45,481 bases of DNA from Omphalotus guepiniiformis (GCA_028554645.1 JAQOOI010000003.1:1-45481); one strand, 5' to 3'. Shown: positions 29,884 to 39,580, counted from the stretch's first letter. Numbers and translations: made by a program. The notes: a model not told the origin generated them from the sequence alone.

Positions 29884-31290
29884 TCACAGTTGCCAGAACT
29901 CCGAAGAGCCCGAAGGAGGGTCCCAGGTCTCCGACCTAGAGGACTCCGACACGGAGGCGGACTTTTCGAGGTCCGCTTCAGCTTGTTGCCACTGGCGTCG
30001 CAAGAGCGCTATGTGTGGTTGGTCTGCCTTGCTGTCCCTGGTCTGTGCCTCTACAGTTTCCATTGGAATCAGCAGTGCTCCCTTCCGGATGTCACAGATT
30101 TGGTCCATCATTACTCGCGTTTCCCCTGTCGTTTTTGTACAGACTTCCTCCACCATGCGGCTATCGGCGCTTGTGGGAATCGCTGGCTCCGCAAGATCTG
30201 AAGCGCTCTGCTTCCTGCGCCTGAGGTAGCGTTCCATCAGGGCCTGGAGCAGGGAGGTGTGTCTTAAGGCAAGGTACAACACTGATCGGTCATTCGAACA
30301 AGTGGCTCCCGCGAGCCCCACTGACCAGTCACGCATGCGTTCAGTTTGAAAGATTCCCCCCAAAAACACTTCCTCTCTGGTGGTATTAATCTCTGCCACA
30401 AGATCGTCGATCCGGCGGTGTAAGGTGTCTAGTGCGCTGTACTCCGCGGATGATGACCGGACGCTAGAATCTTCTGTGGCGTTGGCACGCAGTCGGCGTT
30501 CCAGTTGGTCAAGGTGTGTGAGAATGGCTGTGTTCCGCGCATAGGTCAGCTGGTCGGGAAACGGAGTCTCAACGGGAGCGCGCTCCAAGAAAGAGCATTG
30601 CCCCTTCTGTGTCGTGCACTCCGCGCACGCTCTTCCGTTTGTCCCCTCCAGCTGGCCTGAGCACTCCAAGTCATTGTCCATGCATTGCTGGCATTGTTCT
30701 TCGGGCGTCTTATCGCCTTCACTGTCGTTCACGGATTGCTTTATTTACACTATTTAGTTGATGCCCAACACTAACCCCTGTGGTCTACTTACTTTAGATT
30801 TTGTGGTGGTCTTTTTTCTCTTCCTGGAGACCTCCACAGGGTCCCTTCTGGAAGCCTCTGCACGCTCCTCCTCTGCATCCTTCTGACCCTCTTCCACAGC
30901 TCTCTTCTTACCTGCTGCTTTCTGTTCGCTCTGCTCCGCGGCCCGCCGCTCTGCCTCCCCCTTCTGCTGTTGCCACTGCTCCCGTGCCGCCTGTCTCGCG
31001 GCATCCACTCGACGAACTGCCGCCTCCCACTCTGCCTTTGCGATGTCATGCGCCAACCACTCAGCCTCTTCCTCAGCCTCAACTAGATGCAGCAATCAGT
31101 GGGGGGTGTGGCACAAAGGGCTGGTGAATTTACTCTTGGTGATCTTTTCTTGAATAAGGTCATACCGCGCCGCATTCGCCTGCGTCCGACGGCCGGGTAG
31201 AGCAGGTCTTGACTTTGGTGTGGGTTCTTGCCTGTGGAGTGCCGGATATGGGTGTTCATTTTCAAATGTTGGTTCTTCAGGTGCACACAT
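29884..31290 (-). CDS. Zn2Cys6-like coiled-coil protein, paralogue 1 (433 aa)
   Basis: Exons 31134-31290, 30793-31082 and 29884-30738, with introns in phase 1 then phase 0. Residues 1-52: leader MCAPEEPTFENEHPYPALHR...PALPGRRTQANAARYDLI. Residues about 53-149: strongly charged coiled coil (WLAHDIAKAEWEAAVRRVDA... REQWQQQKGEAERRAAEQSE) ending in a basic KRKKTTTKSK segment that could be a nuclear localisation signal. Residues about 160-200: CQQC-x6-C-x11-CAEC-x6-C, exact Zn2Cys6 spacing. The rest is helical, with a conserved FQTERMRDWSVGL motif, and ends Ser-rich. The normal GAL4 placement (N-terminal) is replaced by an internal cluster. A nuclear regulatory role is an inference. Leader, coil and intron positions match the genes at 35388 and 38105. 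Confidence 0.85.
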
Positions 31291-31314
31291 TTGTACAGGG
31301 TATCATATTTGCTC

Positions 31315-31360
31315 AAGGGGTTATATATATACCCTTGGAATGTTTGGCCCAGTTTGGCAA
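31315..31360 (-). promoter_or_regulatory. TATA box and paired TTTGGC elements upstream of paralogue 1
   Basis: TATATATAT at 31322-31330 lies about 32-40 bases upstream of the ATG at 31290. TGTTTGG (31341-31347) and TTTGGC (31353-31358) follow further upstream. The same arrangement occurs before the 35388-36680 gene and, less completely, before the 38105-39501 gene. Confidence 0.5.
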
Positions 31361-31451
31361 ATGACATATGGAGAAATCATTTCATACATTACCTTTATAG
31401 TCCTCTCAAGCAGCACTGATAGAGCATATGCGAAAACTGGTTATTCATTAC

Positions 31452-31490
31452 GCCAGCCTGACTATAGTGGTGACACACTGTCAGGCTGGC
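31452..31490. repeat. 11-bp inverted repeat (hairpin)
   Basis: GCCAGCCTGAC at 31452-31462 is the exact complement of GTCAGGCTGGC at 31480-31490, with a 17-base loop. Confidence 0.8.
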
Positions 31491-31534
31491 TGTAGAGATA
31501 AAAGAGGGGGGAATAGGTAGAATGAAAGGGAGTC

Positions 31535-32465
31535 ATGTTAGTTTATTTATTGATGGAATGGGTATGGAAAGCTACCATATCACCCATAAAAAACATATTT
31601 CACACAATCCTGATTTTTGGGATATTTATACTGTATGGTGTCTTTCATTGATTCAAACATGCTATGACAGAGTTTAGAACTCAGTACAACACTATGTAAG
31701 ATGATACAAAACTACTGCAGCGGACTGAAAGTTGCTCGTTGTGCAGCCAGCTCACCCTGCTCCCCCGCGGTACGCCGACGGCCCCTCTCCGCTGCAGCAA
31801 TCATCCCCTCAGGTACCGTCCGATAGTCGTCCTTGATTTCTTTCACTTGCTGCATCTCAGCAAATTAGAGCTTATTAGCAAAACCGTAGCAAACTACTTT
31901 GCATGATAAGGATATAAATGGCAAATCTATGTGGCAAAGTTAGTTTGCTACATTGGCTAATAAGCTCTAGTGTGCTTTGACCGCGTGGTCATCTGATTGC
32001 GTGGTCAGTGGACGAGCAGGAAGATCAGGCATGGCTAGCCTACAATGAGGCTCAGAAGCAGTGGGAAGCAGAGGCCAATACCATCCGGGCACAGCGCGAG
32101 AACGCACGAGAGAAGTGGAAGACCCAGCCGGCCCAGCATGGTCACGCCGAGGATGACATGAAGGAGGCCGCTATGCGGGTGCAGCTCGCCGAGGAAGGGG
32201 CAGCAATGGTAGGCCTGGCGGGGCGAGCAAAAGAAAAGAGGGTCTCCAGCAACCAACAATTCAGGCAATTGCTGAATTTTACCCAGGACAACGACACGGG
32301 GTGCACTGCCGCCGAAAGAATCTGCTATGCGCCGGGCCGCCGCAGGGATCGAAAGGACTGCTTGCGCGGAGTGCATGGAGAGAAGATCAAAATGCTCATT
32401 GGCGCGCCACCGATGCCGCGGCGACAATCATAGCTCCAAACCAGGAGATCGACGCTGGTTTGATC
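31535..32465. pseudogene. Rearranged, inverted fragments of the paralogue-2 gene
   Basis: 31535-31865 matches, in the same orientation, the 3' flank and last codons of the 35388-36680 gene (GGTATGGAAAGCTAC, CCTGATT(C/T)TTGGGAT, GCTCGTTGTGC, GTCCTTGAT). A 104-bp element follows. 31970-31986 continues that gene (GTGTGCTTTGACCGC). From 31987 the sequence switches strand and reads forward through the gene's first-intron end, exon 2 (DEQEDQAWLAYNEAQKQWEA), second intron and the start of exon 3 (HCRRKNLLCAGPPQGSKG, ACAECMERRSKCS, ATDAAATIIA). Frames no longer agree across the Cys cluster, and the start and C-terminus are missing, so it is non-functional. Confidence 0.8.
31866..31969. mobile_element. 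104-bp MITE-like element with inverted termini
   Basis: TAGAGCTTATTAGC (31866-31879) is the exact complement of GCTAATAAGCTCTA (31956-31969), and similarity continues inwards (GTAGCAAACTA / TAGTTTGCTAC). It interrupts sequence that is continuous in the paralogue gene, close to CAGCAAATT...GTGTGCTTTGACC. A diverged copy is at 29742-29842. No coding capacity, so it depends on a transposase elsewhere. Confidence 0.75.
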
Positions 32466-32594
32466 AATCAGCTCTGCTCGCGCCTCCGTCAGGAGGATTA
32501 CTTATTCCACAAATTGGTCAAACTGAGTATATTTATATAGGAGAACACAGAAAATAAAAGACGGTAGTATATAGAAAACCCAGAAAACAATAAA

Positions 32595-33312
32595 CTACGG
32601 TTTCTTGCGGGGAAGGTCAGGGCTGTAAAGTCGTTCTGTTGATAACAAGTACTCATGGATAGCGATGGCGGCATCCTTCGTACCAATAAGGTACAGCCTG
32701 CCTGAGAGTGCTCGCTCACCCGCGGTGAGCACTAAGGCCTCCAGCTCAGCTGCTGGGACGGCGTCCGCACTGGGATTAGGGCGATGGGCTCGGGCATGAA
32801 GATGAGCGGCGCTGAACGGCCCAAAGGATGAGATGCAGAAGTAAGGACCAACAGCAACAATCCATCTGATTGTCTCGTTTTCCGGTAAAGCACCATTCTT
32901 GATGGCTGCTTTCACCTGGTCCATCGCCTGGACTTCCGCCAGATTAAAACTTGTCATCACCCGAACATCTTCGCAAATGTTTTCCGGTGGTGGAAGGTCG
33001 TCCATGATTATAGGCACCGGCGGTTTGTGCTCCGCGCCTCCTTGAAGCCATAAGGCTCCCCCTGCTCCCAAGCGGCCGATGCCAAGATCCGGAATGCTGT
33101 GCCTTTTATCCCCGCGGAGCCCCGGAGACCAAGAAAACCGCATTTGCGGCCATGTCGCAAATCGGCGGAACCCAAGCACATGTTTGTGGAGGTGCAGTTC
33201 TTCCAGAAGAAGTCCGTAGCTATAGCATTCTGCACGGTTCACATTGTCATGAGTTACCAGGAACGACAACTCATGCAGGTAAGCCAGCTGCTCATTGTTC
33301 TGAATACTGGTC
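32595..33312 (-). CDS. Partial gene with PD...ExK-like pattern, 3' exon
   Basis: The last exon reads from an acceptor near 33312 (SIQNNEQLAYLHELSFLVTH) to the stop at 32595, about 238 aa. It contains HSIPDLGIGRL followed about 17 residues later by GGAEHKPP. This P-D ... E-x-K spacing recalls the PD-(D/E)xK nuclease fold found in several uncharacterised Agaricomycete families. Downstream helices include FNLAEVQAMDQVKAAIKNG. Later motifs are IRWIVAVGPYFCISSFGPFS and a C-terminal EYLLST...LYSPDLPRKKP. Upstream exons likely exist (SYLAICYVVWAKSGQLQLIP near 33490-33550; ADGLSS near 33365), but I could not join them in phase, so the gene may be broken. A nuclease role is speculative. Confidence 0.5.
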
Positions 33313-33579
33313 AGATATTTAGTTCATGGAAGAGGATTGAACTAACCAGAGGACAGTCCATCTGCATTATCTAGACATTAAACAATCATCAGCTTGATCA
33401 GGCAATCAAAAAGAGGGAGCATACCTCTACGTTGTGGAAGACAAGGGGAAAGAGGAAGGATGCTACTTGAACACGTACCTGCCTGGGAATCAACTGCAGC
33501 TGGCCACTTTTAGCCCACACAACGTAACAGATGGCAAGATATGAATGTATTTGTGCTTTGTCAATGTAATGTAAAGATA

Positions 33580-33735
33580 GAAACACAATTCAGTTATCAA
33601 TTATCTTTGATCTTACTATACAGTATAGTAGCAAGTTGATAACGAGTTGAATGAGACGAAACAAACAATCAGTTATAAATTACTTTTGATACAGTATAGT
33701 AGCAAGTTAATAGGGAGTTGAATGAGACGACAAAG
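33580..33735. repeat. Tandem duplication (about 75-80 bp unit)
   Basis: TCAGTTAT(C/A)AATTA(T/C)...ACAGTATAGTAGCAAGTT(G/A)ATA...GAGTTGAATGAGACGA occurs at about 33590-33660 and again at 33671-33732. The second copy lacks a few central bases. AT-rich and non-coding. Confidence 0.75.
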
Positions 33736-33982
33736 TCCATTCGTGCTCAATGTTTCAACTCGACTGCCAAACGGTAAACCCGGCACCCGGAAAGGCCCCG
33801 AGCAGGTAGGAAAGACACGTGGACATCACCCTTAACAGTTACCAAAAAGGGAAACACTTCGGACTGACAGCTCCGCAAGAAACATCGGACCGAAGGTGCC
33901 TCAAAGCGGCGTCCAGGTAAAGCATTGTGTGTATTTGTTTGATGACATAAGCAATCGACCTTGACTTCAAACCACGACTACC

Positions 33983-34366
33983 ATGGTATGTCATCTGCGA
34001 TTCCTCATTCTCACCTGAAACGATTGCTCCTTCCAGCGCTACGTCAAAGGTTACTTCATCAGCTGGGACAAAATCCTGGCCAAACTCAACACTGACCTTC
34101 GGGATGGCCGCATCCACCGTGCATTCTCTATCATCGTTCAACACGTATTGGAATACGGTGGTGGGGACGATCACGTGGAGTTGGCGGAGCGGATTCCAGA
34201 GGAGAAGTATGGTGAACTTTCCCGTGTTGGTGTCATCATTCGGGGATGGAGTGCAGTGCCCAGTGACTCTCCTGAGGAAATTAGTGACACACCTACATCC
34301 TTCCCGGAGTATATGGAATCCTTACGGGAGTGGTTAGAGGGTCCGGAAGTTGTGAGACTTCTTTAA
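33983..34366 (+). CDS. Small protein, possible ATG-only first exon, unknown function
   Basis: The frame from 34037 to the stop at 34366 encodes RYVKGYFISWDKILAKLNTD, then AFSIIVQHVLEYGGGDDHVE, RVGVIIRGWSAVPSDSPEEI and FPEYMESLREWLEG. It looks like a real globular protein but has no ATG at its start. ACC-ATG at 33981-33985 is followed at once by GTATGT, and a TTCCAG acceptor ends at 34036. An exon of just the start codon plus a 51-base intron would yield 110 aa in frame. Alternatively the gene is the 3' remnant of a longer one, since stops lie in frame upstream of that ATG. No family recognised. An antisense open frame (33839-34174) is probably a shadow. Confidence 0.45.
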
Positions 34367-35387
34367 TTGGTCGCCTGTAAGCCTTTGATTCTTCTCTAGA
34401 TGCACATTGATTCACCATCATAGCTAGTGTATTTCATACAATCAGAAATTACCTCCCATTTTGTTTGTGCTTCATGACAATTAACATGACATTTCTTCAG
34501 CTGTAGTGACTTGTGTGACCTACATTGCGCGTAGACTTCCTGGATTTATATGACCTCATTCATCACAATTAAGGTATTCTTGCCCAACCTTTAGGTTTGG
34601 CTCCATACAAAAATCCTGTTCATGGCGTGTTCATTTTGCCCACGTCCCACGGTACATATATAGACTTATTATGAATCCATTCCACGGAACGTTTACTCAG
34701 CAGGATTATCGGTGTTCTGGATCGACCTTGTTTTTGTTTTTTTCGCTCTCTACAATTCCATTCACTTACCAAAACCAGGGGCGGGATGCCCTAGATTTTT
34801 GTGGCGCAGTGCGCTTGATAAAGAAACACAAAAACAACAATTGCCATGGTATCATGACTATTATGACTAGTACATACTTGACAAGGGCCAACGCTTGCGC
34901 GTGGCAGGTACGAGTGCAGAGCCTGCAAGGCTAATCCGCGGCTCGGCCTTCGGCCAGCCGCTTTTTAGCAGGTGCACAGACGCCATGTGCCAAACAGGAG
35001 TTCACTCCACAATACATATAGACTGCCTTATATACATTTGGCGTGGGCTGTCGTATTGAATACACGCATATTCTCCACTATACAAATATCCCTAGTAAGA
35101 GTACTTGCTGTGCAGCAGCAACGACGTAAACTCTTTCCGGTCACTCCGTTCCCTGCACTCATAAATTGCACGGAAGGTTAGACTTCCTGGATTTATATGA
35201 CCTCATTCACAATGAAGGTATTCTTGCTGCGATTCATGTTGAGTTATTTATGAGATGTATGGAATTGGTATGGAAAGCTACATATCACCCATGAAAAACA
35301 TATTTCACTCAATCCTGATTCTTGGGATAATTACATTGATTCTAATATGCTCTAATAACATTTAGAACACAGGTAGTGTATACAACA
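34367..35387. other. Intergenic with a direct repeat and a T-tailed hairpin, no gene supported
   Basis: GACTTCCTGGATTTATATGACCTCATTCA...AAGGTATTCTTG occurs at about 34533-34580 and 35180-35223, a 45-50 bp direct repeat enclosing about 600 bases. 35236-35387 is the 3' flank shared with 31535. Short open frames (34671-34934) show no domain. Confidence 0.5.
34938..34966. terminator. Strong GC hairpin followed by T5
   Basis: GCGGCT at 34938-34943 pairs with AGCCGC at 34956-34961, and GGCC pairs with GGCC around a short TTC loop, followed directly by TTTTT. It resembles a bacterial intrinsic terminator in shape. In a fungal genome it would more plausibly end a Pol III transcript or be incidental; no RNA gene is visible just upstream. 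Confidence 0.3.
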
Positions 35388-36680
35388 CTACTGTGGCCCA
35401 CTTAAAGCTGCTCGTTGTGCTGCCAGCTCACGCTGCTCCGCCGCGGTGAGCCGACGGCTCCTCTCCGCTGCAGCAATCCTCTCCTCAGGTACCCTCCGGT
35501 AGTCGTCCTTGATGTCTTTTACTTGCTGCATGAACTCAGCAAATTGTGCAGCCTCGTGTGCTTTGACCGCTTGAACAACCTGACTACTCAAAAGAGGTGG
35601 CAGCACCTGAGAGCGGTCAGCGTCGGGATCCCGAGCTTGTTCTTTCATCGCCCACTCATAATTGAGATGGCGTTCCATCTCAATTAGCCGCACCGCGTTG
35701 TTGATAATTGCTTGATTCAATATAGAATCGCTCTTCTGCTCATCGGGTTCGGTGATCGCATATCCAAGGCTCAGAGACCAATCCCGCATCCTCTGGGAGT
35801 GGAAGACACCCCAAGATGAGATCTCCTGCCTGGTCGCCGTCAAGGTGGCATCCAAGTCGTCAATCCGGCTGGACAGGAATGGAATACCGTGCTCCGAGGA
35901 GGAGTCTTCTATGAGTTGCTCCAGGAGAACCAGACGGTCCAGGATCTCCTCGTTTTGAGCTATGATTGTGGCCGCAGCATCGGTGGCGCGCTCTGACAAG
36001 GAGCATTTCAATCTGCTCTTCCTGCACTCCGCGCAAGCAGGGCCCTTCGATCCCGCCGGCGGGCCGGGGCATCGCAGATTCTTTCGGCGGCAGTGCGCGC
36101 ACCCTGCTTCGTTTTCCTGGGGTAAAATAGAGAGCTCAGCAGATGCCTGAAGTCAGTGTTGGTCCTACTTACTGGAGAGGTAGCTGCACTCTTCTTCTTT
36201 TTGGAAGGTCCCAAACTCTCTGCATGCTCTGCCTCTTTTCTTTTGCTGGGGCCGGCAGGCCCTCCCTTGTTGCGCCCTGCCTCGGCGAGCTGCACCGGCT
36301 TAGCGGATGCCATGATCTCGTCCTCGGCGTGACGACGCTGCGCCGGCTGGGTCATCTTCCACTTCTCTCGTGCGTTCTCGCGCTGTGCCCGGATAGTATT
36401 GACGTCTGCTTCCCACTGCTTCTGAGCCTCATCGTAGACTAGCCATGCCTGATCTTCCTGCTCGTCCACTGACCACGCAATCAGATGACCACGAAGCACT
36501 GTGTAGACACAACCACTCACTTGTAGCAATCTCGGCCGCAATTGCATCGTACTGTTCGGCGTTGCGCTCGGTCCGCCGCAGGGGAATCGCGGGTCGAATC
36601 TGATGATCAGGCTCGGGTACTCGCAGCGGCGGCGGGTCAGGGTAAAGTGCTTCAAAGTCGGGCTCTTGAGGGTTGACCAT
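35388..36680 (-). CDS. Zn2Cys6-like coiled-coil protein, paralogue 2 (394 aa)
   Basis: Exons 36521-36680, 36173-36468 and 35388-36116 (intron phases 1 and 0). Leader MVNPQEPDFEALYPDPPPLR... PAIPLRRTERNAEQYDAIAA. Coil: DEQEDQAWLVYDEAQKQWEA with RAQRENAREKWK, ending GPSKKKKSAA, a basic nuclear-localisation-like patch. Cluster: CAHC-x6-C-x11-CAEC-x6-C; here basic residues (RRKNLR, RKSRLK) follow the CxxC pairs as in GAL4-type DNA-binding clusters. Then TDAAATIIAQNEEILDRLVL, the conserved WGVFHSQRMRDWSLSLG, and a charged C-terminal helix (AERSRRLTAAEQRELAAQRA). A broken inverted copy lies at 31535-32465. Of the three, this one best keeps DNA-binding-like features. Confidence 0.85.
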
Positions 36681-36749
36681 TTTGTTTCTGTTTTTTTTTT
36701 TACTGTGGTTGTCGCACGGAAACCAAGGGGAAATATCCGTTGAGCGCGC

Positions 36750-36790
36750 CTCTATATATATGCTCCCAGTGTTTGGCTGACTTTGGCCCA
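36750..36790 (-). promoter_or_regulatory. TATA box and TTTGGC pair upstream of paralogue 2
   Basis: CTATATATAT at about 36752-36761 lies about 75 bases upstream of the ATG at 36680. TGTTTGG (36770-36776) and TTTGGC (36782-36787) follow at the same 12-base offset as before paralogue 1. Confidence 0.5.
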
Positions 36791-38104
36791 TGTTGTCAAA
36801 TCTAATTGCCAATAAGCACTGCATGCATTGTGGTTCTTCCTTGTTGGAAACTCAGGGTCCAGAGTAATGGTCATGCTCTTGGCCGAACGGCGGCCCTAGT
36901 CGCCAGTCTTTTGTGGAGGAGCCCAGTAAATAAATAGAATGGGTGGGCAAGGTTCTGGAGAGAGGCGATAGCAACGCTTGTGGTGGTTGAGAATCGCCCA
37001 GGAATCACAGTCCTGCAACAACTGGTGGGGCCACAAGAGACAATCTAACATTGGTGATTTTGGATATCAAATTCAATGTGTTCCGTGCTGAGAATAGAAC
37101 ACGAGATGGTGCTTATCCGCGAGGTCTGTGGCCAAACAAATGGTTGTCCTTGGTCCACTATGGTTGGCGAGAAGTCCACGGCAGGATTTTGCATTCGTCC
37201 TTCGGTTCAGCTCAGTTTGCGGATTACATACAGCGTGCCTCCATCCGGCTTCTACTCGAATTAGGCTCCATGAGTCCGGATTGTTCAAATTTATTGTGCT
37301 CCCTTGCTATAAATCTAGGACCAAGCAAAGAATATGTCTTCTAAGTCACTCATACAGTGAAAATTCACCCTCAGAGAAGAAAATATACAAGAAAATGCAG
37401 GTTCCCTACCGCCTTCGGGTGTCCTCAGTCGGACCCAGTCGGACCCTAATCTTAACTCTGCGCGCTCTGGCAGGGCCCCTCCCGGCTATGTACAACCAAC
37501 AAACACCCGCGGCGCACATCAACATCTCTCTCATCCAAGTACACTCACATCTATCGATACTTGGGAGCGAGGTGGCATTTATCTGGAAGTTATATAAAAT
37601 ATGCCTTATATTACATAATACCGACCGCAACGCCGACTTGTGCCGACTTGGGCAGCTGCACCTCCGCCTACCTCCGAGTCGGTATGTAGCCCTCTGTGCT
37701 CTCCGCCTGCTCAGCACTGGAAGCCTCTTCGCATGGATCACTCTATTGTACCCTTAGATTTCTTATTTTTCACCTCCCTGTACACGCTCTCCCCAAACCT
37801 GGTCTCATCGTCTATGTAACTCACTACTATATCCACCCAAGAGATGCGAGTATACGAGACTGCACGTGCCAAAATGAACCGAACAGCGAATGGCGAACTT
37901 CGAAGTGACCACGCAAATGCAAATCCTGCCGTGGACTTCCCGCCAATGTCAGTCCACAGAGACACATTGCATCTCCTGAGCTTTCACAGCCTGTCCACTC
38001 AAACCCACCAAATGTCCATTTTGCTGCTATTTGTAAATACAAACAAAAAAAAAAACAGCTGCCATCTACGACTAAACTACAAAAAAGTGCGAGGGATACA
38101 TCGT
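36791..38104. other. Intergenic with short inverted copies, no gene supported
   Basis: TTGGCG(A/G)GAAGTCCACGGCAGGATTT(T)GCAT occurs at about 37163-37193 and, inverted, at about 37915-37945. Open frames on both strands (37051-37344, 37128-37757, 37406-37741) overlap one another and show no domain or exon pattern. Confidence 0.5.
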
Positions 38105-39501
38105 TCAGGCCCCGTTCGGGTTCTCGCCGCGGTTCTCCTCGCTTCTCTTGGCCACATCCGCGGCACGGTCAGCCATGTTTTGTCGCTCCTCCTCGGTGTA
38201 GCGCGTATTGGTCTGCTCCTCTTCCACAATCCTACCCCTTGGTACATGTCGGCCACCCGCAGTGATCTCCTCCACTTGATTCAAAAAGTCAGCGAAATGA
38301 CGGGCCTCCTCTGCAATAACCCCTTGAACGGTCTCGCTACTCATCACACTCGGGGTGCCCGGGATCTGCTCTCTGAGGTCGAGCTGGCGTTGCATCTCAG
38401 CCATACGAATTCTTGAATTGATCACCGCCTGGTGGATGATCGAGGAGGACTGCTCCGGAGTCTCTGCCGTGCGTGACATCCCAACTCCCACAGCCCATTC
38501 CCGGATCCGGTCGGCTAAGAAAACCCCCCAGGCGGAAACCTCGACCCTTGTGGACTCTACCCTCTTGTTCAGGAGCTCCAGCTCGGACATCTCTCCAGCC
38601 TTCCTCGAGTTGCCTTGTTCCAGCTGCTCCAGTCTCGCAAGGATGTCCCGGTTCTGCTGGACCAGGAGCTCGATGGTGTTGGCAGAGACAGCGAGGGTGC
38701 CTCCGGAACCCAAGCGATCAGAGAAGGAACACCGTCCCTTGTGCTTTCCGCACTCGTCACAGGACGTGACCTTTGTGCCGGGTGGGGGGCCATTGCACTC
38801 GCTCTTCCGGGTCTGACACTGCACGCATGGGACACGATTTGGCGGACCTGCGGGCTGGACCGTCTCTTCCACATCGCTGACTGACTATAAATAAGTAGTC
38901 AGCTTGTGTTGCACTCTTGCACTCCCATCATTTACGTACTTTTGGGCCCAGTGTTCTCTTCTTTTTGACTCCTTCAGCCGCATCAGGAGCTTCGTCGCGG
39001 GCCTTTCTTTTTCCATCGACCTTCTCGGCATGCTTCAATGCCGCCTTCCTTCGCTCTTCCTCCTCACTCAATCTTTTGAGCGCTTCTTCCGCCTCCCTCC
39101 GCCTCCGCGCGACGTCCTCCACTCGCTGCCGAGCCTCCTCTTCTTCCTTCGCCGCCTCTTCGGCTCTCCACTTCTCTTGGGCCGCCTTTCGCTTCGCCTC
39201 GATTTTTGCAACCTGCTCCTTCCACTCTTTCTCCTTCTTCTCATATTCAAGCCACTCCCTTTCGTCATCTTCCATAACTATGGGGGGGTTCAGTAACAAC
39301 AATGTTTCCCGTAATATCAAATATCAAATACAACTCACTCTCGTCAATTTTCGCCTTGATTTTGTCATACTCCTCCCAATTGGTCTCCGTTCGGCGGCGG
39401 GGTAGGGCAGGTACATCTTTAGCGCTTGGCTCCGGTAGGGTGAACTCCGGGATGGGGAATTCGGTTTCGAACGATGGTGTGGACGCTTTAGGGCTGGCCA
39501 T
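38105..39501 (-). CDS. Zn2Cys6-like coiled-coil protein, paralogue 3 (426 aa)
   Basis: Exons 39339-39501, 38940-39277 and 38105-38884, introns in phase 1 then phase 0. Leader: MASPKASTPSFETEFPIPEF... VPALPRRRTETNWEEYDKIK. Coil: about 100 residues of Glu/Lys/Arg heptads (EREWLEYEKKEKEWKEQVAK; RRKAALKHAEKVDGKRKARD), then KKKR. Cluster: CVQC-x6-C-x11-CDEC-x6-C. Then TIELLVQQNRDILARLEQLE, WGVFLADRIREWAVGVG and a C-terminal helix before NRGENPNGA. As in the paralogues, the cluster sits between two helical regions. Zinc binding and dimerisation via the coil are reasonable inferences from the spacing and heptads; target and role are unknown. It is a complete frame with good splice sites. Confidence 0.85.
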
Positions 39502-39550
39502 GATGGGTGTGGGGACGGATTTGGGGGGGACTTTAAAACTTCTTGGCCTG

Positions 39551-39580
39551 GTCTTTATATATGGTCGAGTTGTTTGGAGG
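39551..39580 (-). promoter_or_regulatory. TATA box and TGTTTGG upstream of paralogue 3
   Basis: TTTATATATG at 39554-39563 (minus strand CATATATAAA) lies about 55 bases upstream of the ATG at 39501, with TGTTTGG at 39571-39577. The second TTTGGC element is degraded to TATTTG. Confidence 0.45.

Noticed and set aside
37406..37757. Overlapping ORFs of 111 and 209 aa on opposite strands
   Set aside because: No domain, no exon structure, and neither strand is preferred.
38355..38816. Plus-strand ORFs across the paralogue-3 gene
   Set aside because: They are antisense to a well-supported coding exon and explained by codon bias of the real gene.
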